From Bacteroidota bacterium (GTDB lineage: Bacteria; Bacteroidota; Bacteroidia; Chitinophagales; Chitinophagaceae), in contig JAKQEA010000009.1 of the NCBI GenBank assembly GCA_029558715.1, forward strand, positions 1 to 36,810: a DNA stretch of 36,810 nt, in the 5' to 3' direction. The notes beneath the pieces were generated by a model that worked only from the letters and a program-made list of their open reading frames with translations, did no database searches and was not told where the DNA came from. This document shows positions 31,084 to 36,810 of this stretch, one piece after another. Each line of letters starts with the position of its first letter. The stretch's first letter is position 1. The position numbers and the translations under genes were made by a program.

Positions 31084-32735
31084 TATTTCTTTGTTTCACT
31101 TAACTCGATTGCCCCCATGTCCGGTTTTCCTTTAATTGAATTCCCCAATATATCTTTTTCAAGCTTTAACCCAATACGAAGGTCTATACTATCGCTGGGA
31201 ATTGGCTGAATCACTACGCCTCTATTACGAATTAATTTTTCGTTATCCGGTACATAATCAGTGGCTACAAGCCCTCCTTTATTTTTAAATCCGGGATCTC
31301 CGACCATGGGTGATGTATCTTTTATTGAAATATCCTTCGGCCAGTTATCCGGTCTTAAAAAAAGGTTATTGGTAAATACTACATTGGGAATATCTCCCGC
31401 ATCTGATTCATTTTTTTTCTGATCGCCCTGCACTAATATGGCATCATTTTCAAAATAGAATATATTATTAGCTATCAGTACACCATTGGAACTGCTGCTT
31501 ACTGCTATCCTTGGGAGTATGCCGGCTGAAACATAAATACTATTGTTGTAAAAGTAACTGTTGAAAGGACCTACTTTTTCTTTATTGTTTCCCTGGTAAC
31601 CACTTAGCCAGAAAATTTTACCTTCCTGGAAAGCCCCGTTTACTCCTTTTATCCTGTACCCGTCATTAATGCTTATGTTATAGCGATAAGCACAATTATA
31701 ATTGTTTCCCAGTATCTCGCAAAAACCACCGGCATTATTGGCACTTATATTATACTGAACCACTACATCCGAACAATTATAATCAATATGCACTCCTGCC
31801 GAATCACCTGGTCCGTTTGCATTTTCAAAACGATTGTGTTCGATGAGAATGTTGCTGCAACTCCATGTCCACATGCCGCTTCCCCTGCCCCAGTTCCTGC
31901 TATCTGCCACAGAACCTGAATGGTCGATCGAGTTGTGATGAATGTGCCCGTTGCTAACACCCGACATTTGTAAACCGGGTCCGCCGGTTTGATAAATTTT
32001 ACATTCCGCTACTTCAACCTCTTTCATTCCTTTTGCATTGGCTGTAAATTTTAACCCGGTATGGCTCACATTAAAAATTTCTGCTTGTAGAATTTTAATA
32101 TTACTTAACAGGCCTTTCTTTGAATTATTGATGAAACGGATGCCCCAACCATAGCTTTGTGTCCCGTTGGCTGATGCGGTTTCTGCCGCTGAACGTTTAT
32201 AACCGGGTACATGATAGTATACATCATGAACGACAATATCTTTTATCAAAATATCAGTAAATGCTTCGTCTTTTGTTACTTCAACGAGGATACCACAACG
32301 CATTTCTCCCTGCTTTATCTGTCCATTGCTTTGGTATGGTTTTTTTCCTGTGATTTCAATCCCATATACCTGCACATATGAAGAATTCCGGATAAGAATA
32401 GCATTAAGCTGATCACCTGCATCCAAAACTGGTTTTTCCTTATTTCCATTAACTATATAACGGGTAATTACCACAGGATGATACAACGAACCTTTCACAT
32501 TTATCAGTGATAACATGCCAGAAAATTTTTGACCAGCTGCAAACAGAATAGAGTCTCCCGGCCTTAATTGAACGGATACAATGGGTGAGGTAGTTTTCCA
32601 AGGACTTTCAATACTTGTACCGACATTAGCATCATTACCCGTTTCAGTATTGATGTAATAGTTCAATGCCATTGCAGAACCACTCAGCATTATACAGGCC
32701 AAAATAGAAAATAGATACTTCATCGAAACAGTCAT
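31083..32735 (-). CDS. Exported right-handed parallel beta-helix protein, possible polysaccharide-active enzyme
   Basis: About 550 residues: a signal peptide (MKYLFSILACIMLSGSAMA) followed at once by NYYINTETGNDANVGTS, a common opening of secreted parallel beta-helix proteins, then many short repeats with Asn ladders (for example HHNSIDHSG, IEHNRFENANG, VVQYNISANNAGG). This fold is used by polysaccharide lyases and several glycoside hydrolase families. I cannot assign a family or point to catalytic residues with confidence; WGRGSGMWTWSCSN and DSAGVHIDYNCSD form an unusually aromatic and acidic face. Co-transcription with an acetylesterase, GH16 and sulfatases suggests it cleaves the same glycan, but this is inference. 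Starts at ATG 32735 or 32723; a longer version would need TTG at 32747. Confidence 0.8.
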   Translation of the reverse strand: MTVSMKYLFSILACIMLSGSAMALNYYINTETGNDANVGTSIESPWKTTSPIVSVQLRPGDSILFAAGQKFSGMLSLINVKGSLYHPVVITRYIVNGNKEKPVLDAGDQLNAILIRNSSYVQVYGIEITGKKPYQSNGQIKQGEMRCGILVEVTKDEAFTDILIKDIVVHDVYYHVPGYKRSAAETASANGTQSYGWGIRFINNSKKGLLSNIKILQAEIFNVSHTGLKFTANAKGMKEVEVAECKIYQTGGPGLQMSGVSNGHIHHNSIDHSGSVADSRNWGRGSGMWTWSCSNILIEHNRFENANGPGDSAGVHIDYNCSDVVVQYNISANNAGGFCEILGNNYNCAYRYNISINDGYRIKGVNGAFQEGKIFWLSGYQGNNKEKVGPFNSYFYNNSIYVSAGILPRIAVSSSSNGVLIANNIFYFENDAILVQGDQKKNESDAGDIPNVVFTNNLFLRPDNWPKDISIKDTSPMVGDPGFKNKGGLVATDYVPDNEKLIRNRGVVIQPIPSDSIDLRIGLKLEKDILGNSIKGKPDMGAIELSETKK

Positions 32736-32862
32736 TGTTTCTGACAATGGTTAATTTACTAAAGCTAAACCTGCCCTTTCAAAAAATGGCGGTAACAGGC
32801 TTCAAAAAAGGGGGACAATCTGTTCAATTAAACAGAAAAATGAGAGTCAAAATAAACCAGTT

Positions 32863-34260
32863 TTACCAGGTATCTGTTCTGAATGATGAAACGGGCAACC
32901 CCTGGGTATTAAACAGGCTTCCCGCAGCCCAGCTTTTAAATGCATAACGGACGCTGACAGGATTTTTTACAGCACTGCTGCTAACTACGATAATACCATT
33001 TTTATCGTTGACAATTTTGGCCTCAGCCGGGTAAAACACTTTGTCTTCTCCTGCTATTTCAAAGTCAGCAAGTGGCTTTCCAAAACTTGTTAAGCCCTGG
33101 TCACAATGATTAAAGGTCAACCAAACTTTTCCTTCAGGCTTTATTTCCATTTTTTGATAAATTGGCCCGCTGAATGCAATACCCTTTACATCGTAATCTT
33201 TTACCAGGGCCCAATAAGCCAGACGGATACCAACTGCTTCCTTTTGTGAGGGATGTATAACATTTTGTTCTCCAATATCCATGGTTACTGCCATGCCTGT
33301 ATTACTTACTGTCTGCATCGTTTTCAGTTGAGCCTCCCGTAAAAAGGCAGCATTCCATTTACCGGGTTCAAAAGGGGCTATCTGAGCAAAATAAAAAGGA
33401 AAATCCCCCTGTTGCCATTGCTTTCGCCATGATGTGATGAGTGATGCAAACAAACTCCTGTATTCATGTGCATTTTCACGGTTAGACTCGCCTTGGTACC
33501 ATAAAACACCTTTTATTGTATAACCAATGTATGGATGCAGCATAGAGTTATACATTAGGGTCGGCAATTTCTGTGGCTCAGTTTTCGGTAGTGTATCAGG
33601 AATGGCTTTATTAAATGGAGATAGCGTTTGTGCATCCATCCAGCTTTCAATGGCAGATGCCCCCCATGCTGATTGTATGATACCAACAGGCACACCCAGT
33701 ACTGCTTGAATTTTTTTGGCAAAATAATAGGCAGTAGCACTAAAGTTTCCTGTAGTAGCAGGTGATGCTGCTTTCCATTCGCCCTTCACATCGTAAAGCG
33801 GCGTCAGGCTTACAGAACGAGGCGTTTGAAGAAAGCGGATTTTATCATTGTCCGAGTTTAATATTGTTTCATTGCTGCCAATTACCGGTTGATTGGCATA
33901 GCCCTTCACCGGCATTTCCATATTGGATTGACCTGAACAAAACCATACTTCACCAATCAAGACATTTCTTAAATTGACCTCTTTGCTCCCCTTTACCTGG
34001 ATGCTATATGGTCCGCCTGCAACAGGGGTTTGAACTTTTACCTTCCAATATCCTTTTGCATCTGTTGTTGCACTGGCTGTTTTACCCCAGCTGCCTTTCA
34101 CCAAAATTTTAGTCCCCGGATTGTCCATGCCCCAAATGGATACTAACTGCTGTTGCTGTAATACCATGTTATCACCAAAAAGTCCCGGTAACCGGGTTTG
34201 GGCAGTACTATTATGAACTGCGAAAAAAAACAGCAGGAAAATTACAACCAGCTTATACAT
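32863..34260 (-). CDS. Exported SGNH-type esterase, sialate O-acetylesterase (SASA) family
   Basis: The 465-residue protein has a signal peptide (1-21, ending NSTAQ), an N-terminal beta domain (about 25-98), and the SGNH hydrolase blocks of the SASA family: CSGQSNMEM with nucleophile S112, VLWYQGESN (about 252-260) and DIGEQNVIHPSQK with D328 and candidate catalytic H336. A small beta domain closes the protein. Family members remove O-acetyl groups from sugars; despite the family name, many Bacteroidota copies in PULs act on plant or algal polysaccharides rather than sialic acid. No sialidase or sialic acid genes are present here, so acetylated galactan is the better guess. It lies 52 bases after the GH16 gene and 115 bases before the beta-helix gene (or its ATG). 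Confidence 0.9.
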   Translation of the reverse strand: MYKLVVIFLLFFFAVHNSTAQTRLPGLFGDNMVLQQQQLVSIWGMDNPGTKILVKGSWGKTASATTDAKGYWKVKVQTPVAGGPYSIQVKGSKEVNLRNVLIGEVWFCSGQSNMEMPVKGYANQPVIGSNETILNSDNDKIRFLQTPRSVSLTPLYDVKGEWKAASPATTGNFSATAYYFAKKIQAVLGVPVGIIQSAWGASAIESWMDAQTLSPFNKAIPDTLPKTEPQKLPTLMYNSMLHPYIGYTIKGVLWYQGESNRENAHEYRSLFASLITSWRKQWQQGDFPFYFAQIAPFEPGKWNAAFLREAQLKTMQTVSNTGMAVTMDIGEQNVIHPSQKEAVGIRLAYWALVKDYDVKGIAFSGPIYQKMEIKPEGKVWLTFNHCDQGLTSFGKPLADFEIAGEDKVFYPAEAKIVNDKNGIIVVSSSAVKNPVSVRYAFKSWAAGSLFNTQGLPVSSFRTDTW

Positions 34261-34312
34261 AATGAGGAAAACATTTTAACCGTTTGGCCAGCCTTAATAA
34301 TTTATGAATCGC

Positions 34313-35155
34313 TTATTTTTTCTGAAACACCCGGACATAGTCTATAAAATACATAGAAGGCAGATCAGTATTATCTAAATTACCACCCCTGTTACCACCC
34401 ATCGCCAGGTTGAGTAATAAGTAATGAGGTTGACGAAAAGGATTTTTCCCGTCTGACTTATTAATCGTTTTATTCAGGTCTATGGAATTCAGCAACAGGT
34501 CATCTACAAAAATCTGCATTTGGTTCTCATCCCAGATCAATGTCCACACATGGAACTGGTCTGCCCATTTTCTACCGCCCAGGCTGTCAATGGAAACTTT
34601 AGCTACATCCCAGATGCCATTATACCTTTTTTGCGCAGCAAATGCAAAGTTGGCCAGAATGCTGTCCTTGTAATATTCCATAATATCCACTTCACCGTTG
34701 GACGGCCATTCACCGGATACACCCAGTGTCCAAATTGCCGGCCACAAACCAGGCTGTGCATCAATCTTTGCCCTTACCTCCACTTTTCCATATTGAAATG
34801 CATGTTCCTTTTTCATCACTACACTGGCAGAACTGAACTTTATATTTTTCCATTTTGTTTTCCAGTTGGTACTTCCTTCTTCAAAGTTGGGGTTAGGCCT
34901 GTTCTCCTTGTCTCCGATAATAACCAGCATACCATCCTGACACATTGCATTTTCCTTTTGATACCATTGGGCTTCGTTATTCCTTACAAAACCCTCTTCA
35001 AATCGCCATTTTGCAGTATCAGGAGTACCGTTGTAGTTAAATTCATCAGCCCACACCAGTTTATACTTCTGCTCCTGTTTTATGCCTGATTGCTGAGCAA
35101 TAAGACAGTTTTTAGCTATAAAAAAAACAACCAGTATACACAGAACTTTTGTCAT
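34313..35155 (-). CDS. Exported GH16 endo-glycanase
   Basis: The 280-residue enzyme is a signal peptide (1-20, ending CLIAQQ) plus one GH16 jelly roll. The catalytic motif GEVDIMEYY gives nucleophile E155, D157 and acid/base E160, the beta-bulge type shared by laminarinases, agarases, porphyranases, kappa-carrageenases and endo-galactanases. Other family features are WADEFNY near the start, WPAIWTLG (138-145) and FIDYVRVFQ at the end. The galactose-directed neighbourhood favours an endo-beta-galactanase-like activity, but subfamily cannot be set by eye. There is no lipobox (the Cys at 17 lacks the right context) and no C-terminal secretion domain, so it is periplasmic or simply secreted. It is the first gene of a five-gene operon. 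Confidence 0.93.
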   Translation of the reverse strand: MTKVLCILVVFFIAKNCLIAQQSGIKQEQKYKLVWADEFNYNGTPDTAKWRFEEGFVRNNEAQWYQKENAMCQDGMLVIIGDKENRPNPNFEEGSTNWKTKWKNIKFSSASVVMKKEHAFQYGKVEVRAKIDAQPGLWPAIWTLGVSGEWPSNGEVDIMEYYKDSILANFAFAAQKRYNGIWDVAKVSIDSLGGRKWADQFHVWTLIWDENQMQIFVDDLLLNSIDLNKTINKSDGKNPFRQPHYLLLNLAMGGNRGGNLDNTDLPSMYFIDYVRVFQKK

Positions 35156-35354
35156 AATTCATTTTATTTATGCTTTAAAATTAACCCATCTCACTCTGCA
35201 CATGTATTACAGCAGTTCCAAATATGCGGTGTAATAATGTCAAAATTAGCATCATTTCTTTCCGGCAGATTCCCAATAAGATTTCTTCTTTATTCACAAC
35301 CGTTTCAACCGAAACAGTTGCATTTCCGGCCTATTTCCTATCTTCCTTCTTTAA
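35156..35354. promoter_or_regulatory. Divergent intergenic region between GH16 and the KAS III gene
   Basis: It should hold promoters for both directions. For the GH16 operon, TAATTTTG on the minus strand (plus 35241-35248) matches the Bacteroidota -7 element TAnnTTTG about 86 bases before the ATG; the nearest upstream TTG is 25 bases away, longer than usual. For the KAS III gene no clear promoter was found. A small hairpin, GTTTC-AACC-GAAAC, lies at 35302-35315. Confidence 0.35.
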
Positions 35355-36413
35355 ATGCTTGCTATGCAAAAAACAAAAATTGCCGGTATCGGCATGTATA
35401 TACCCGCCAATGTAGTTACTAATAATGACCTGCTGAAGTATATGGATACCAGCGATGAATGGATACAGGAACGTACAGGGATCAAAGAACGGCATTATGC
35501 CCATCGTACCGAAGAAACCACCACTACTATGGGTGTTGAAGCTGCAAAGATTGCAATTGAAAGAGCCGGCATCACACCGCAGGATATAGACTTTATCATT
35601 TTCGCAACATTATGCCCTGATTATTACTTTCCCGGTTGCGGTGTCTTACTGCAACGGGCCATGAAGATGAAAGAAATCGGTGCACTGGATGTACGCAATC
35701 AATGCAGCGGCTTTTTGTATGCACTGAGTGTGGCCGATCAGTTCATTAAAACCGGTACCTATAAAAATATCCTGGTGGTGGGCTCCGAAAAACATTCATT
35801 CGGGCTTGATTTTACCACAAGAGGAAGAAATGTATCTGTCATTTTTGGTGATGGTGCAGGTGCTGTGGTCTTGCAGCCAACCAGCAAAGAAAACCAGGGT
35901 ATTTTAAGTACACACCTGCACAGCGACGGGGAATCAGCCGAAATCCTTGCCATGTATAATCCCGGCACTCATGCCAACCACTGGAAGGAAGAAAAATATG
36001 CCTCCTTTGATGAGGCCGAGATAGCACAAATGTTTTTCAGTCATAAAATGATAGATGATGGCCAGATTTTTCCATTTATGGATGGACCGGCCGTTTTTAA
36101 AAAGGCCATTGTAAAATTTCCTGAAGTGATCAATGAAGCGTTGCAGGCTAATGGCTATAACACCGGGGATCTCAGGTTGCTCATTCCGCACCAGGCTAAC
36201 TTACGGATATCCCAGTTTGTTCAACAGAAACTACAACTAAGGGACGACCAGGTTTATAATAACATTCAGTATTACGGTAATACAACCGCAGCTTCAGTGC
36301 CTATTGCTTTATGCGAAGCATGGGAAAAAGGACTTGTAAAAGAAGGTGACCTCATTTGCCTGGCAGCATTCGGCAGTGGTTTTACCTGGGCCAGTGCATT
36401 GCTGAGATGGTGA
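35355..36413 (+). CDS. 3-oxoacyl-ACP synthase III (KAS III, FabH-like)
   Basis: The 352-residue thiolase-fold enzyme has the KAS III triad: C117 in RNQCSGFLYAL, H279 in IPHQAN and N309 in YYGNTTAAS, with the N-terminal IAGIGMYIPANVVTN and the C-terminal glycine-rich AAFGSGFTWAS. It condenses an acyl-CoA starter with malonyl-ACP, or performs a related condensation. It is somewhat longer than classical FabH, so it may be an accessory KAS III rather than the housekeeping enzyme; I leave the symbol empty. The real start may be ATG 35364 (MQKTKIAG). It is divergent from the GH16 operon and probably marks the end of the polysaccharide locus. Confidence 0.92.
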   Translation: MLAMQKTKIAGIGMYIPANVVTNNDLLKYMDTSDEWIQERTGIKERHYAHRTEETTTTMGVEAAKIAIERAGITPQDIDFIIFATLCPDYYFPGCGVLLQRAMKMKEIGALDVRNQCSGFLYALSVADQFIKTGTYKNILVVGSEKHSFGLDFTTRGRNVSVIFGDGAGAVVLQPTSKENQGILSTHLHSDGESAEILAMYNPGTHANHWKEEKYASFDEAEIAQMFFSHKMIDDGQIFPFMDGPAVFKKAIVKFPEVINEALQANGYNTGDLRLLIPHQANLRISQFVQQKLQLRDDQVYNNIQYYGNTTAASVPIALCEAWEKGLVKEGDLICLAAFGSGFTWASALLRW

Positions 36414-36480
36414 TGACCCGGCAGGTTGCAACTTTAACTTCCGGTTTGTCATCACATATTAGTAAATCATAACTTTAAAG

Positions 36481-36810
36481 ATGAAAAGTATATTCAGCAT
36501 CATTATAATATTATTTAGCATCAGTAATGCGCAGGCACAAACAGGCAGCTGGAAGATAAAGCTCAACGGCAAAATTTTACTATCAACCAATAAAGAAGAT
36601 GAAAAGCTTAATTGCAAAAAAATTAAACCTGCTCAATGGAATGAAAACGGGTACCTGGAAATAAGTTTTACCGAAGATGAACCCGATACCTGGTGGCGTT
36701 CATTTCATTTTAATGATGAACAGGACAATGAACTCATCAGGAAAGACAGTGTTACCTATTTTAAAATACCTGCCAAAGAACTTCAGCGAATTTTTACGGG
36801 CAAAAAAGAG
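36481..36810 (+). CDS. Exported protein of unknown function (C-terminus missing)
   Basis: An open frame of 110 codons begins at ATG 36481 and continues past the right edge. Residues 1-20 are a clear signal peptide (KSIFSIIIILFSISNAQAQ). The visible mature part (GSWKIKLNGKILLSTNKED, then EISFTEDEPDTWWRSFHFND) looks like a beta-rich domain; I do not recognise a family. It lies 67 bases after the KAS III gene on the same strand and could be co-transcribed, but nothing links it to the polysaccharide locus. Confidence 0.7.
   Translation, partial: MKSIFSIIIILFSISNAQAQTGSWKIKLNGKILLSTNKEDEKLNCKKIKPAQWNENGYLEISFTEDEPDTWWRSFHFNDEQDNELIRKDSVTYFKIPAKELQRIFTGKKE

Noticed and set aside
32819-32836. Hairpin TCTGTT-CAATTA-AACAGA between the esterase and beta-helix genes
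   Set aside because: The stem is short and AT-rich and is not followed by a T run on the transcribed strand, so it is not a terminator.
32863-34260. A sialic acid utilization function based on the esterase family name
   Set aside because: No sialidase, sialic acid lyase or transporter is present; the family is broadly used for O-acetylated polysaccharides.
34520-35089. 189-codon open frame antisense to the GH16 gene
   Set aside because: It lies fully opposite a well-supported GH16 gene, has no recognisable domain and an erratic composition; it is a shadow of the real gene.
34313-35155. GH16 as a surface lipoprotein because of Cys17
   Set aside because: The residues before the Cys (A-K-N) do not form a lipobox, and a normal signal-peptidase I site follows.

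Overview
The window comes from a member of the Bacteroidota, most likely an aerobic Chitinophagaceae-type bacterium. This rests on the SusC/SusD pair, a full hybrid two-component regulator, a second propeller-type sensor, Cys-type sulfatases with an oxygen-dependent formylglycine-generating enzyme, moderate-to-low GC and the near absence of Shine-Dalgarno sites. Almost all of it (about 1-35155) is one large polysaccharide utilization locus whose gene content points to a sulfated, probably O-acetylated, galactose-rich glycan. The right end (35355-36810) is unrelated: a KAS III enzyme and the start of a small exported protein.

Layout. (1) 1-2916, minus: an exported protein with a clan GH-A-like (GH2-type) TIM barrel followed by what reads as an outer-membrane beta-barrel, cut by the window edge. 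(2) About 3150-6080, plus, divergent from it: a membrane-spanning one-component regulator with propeller, Y_Y_Y, membrane helix, coiled coil and LuxR-like HTH. (3) 16934 to 6158, minus: galK-galT-galE-SGLT transporter-GH2 beta-galactosidase-sulfatase-FGE, a tightly packed operon coupling desulfation and galactoside cleavage to galactose import and the Leloir pathway. (4) 27947 to 17245, minus: HTCS regulator, sulfatase, susC, susD, closed by a strong intrinsic terminator. (5) 35155 to 28173, minus: GH16, SASA-type esterase, parallel beta-helix protein and two tandem sulfatases.

Working model (inference). The HTCS and/or the LuxR-like sensor detect breakdown products in the periplasm. An outer-membrane or secreted hydrolase (the barrel fusion and/or the GH16) makes oligosaccharides, which SusC/SusD import. 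In the periplasm four sulfatases, matured by the lipoprotein FGE, and an acetylesterase strip substituents, and the LacZ-type enzyme releases galactose. The SGLT-like symporter brings galactose into the cytoplasm for GalK, GalT and GalE. No 3,6-anhydrogalactose pathway genes or GH117-like enzyme are visible, which argues against agar or carrageenan as the complete substrate.

Most notable items: the glycosidase/outer-membrane-barrel fusion, the one-component transmembrane regulator, the galactose operon that carries its own sulfatase and sulfatase-maturing enzyme, a perfect 9-bp inverted repeat ahead of galK whose half-site recurs ahead of susC, and the beta-helix protein of unknown activity. 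No tRNA, rRNA, CRISPR array or insertion sequence was seen.
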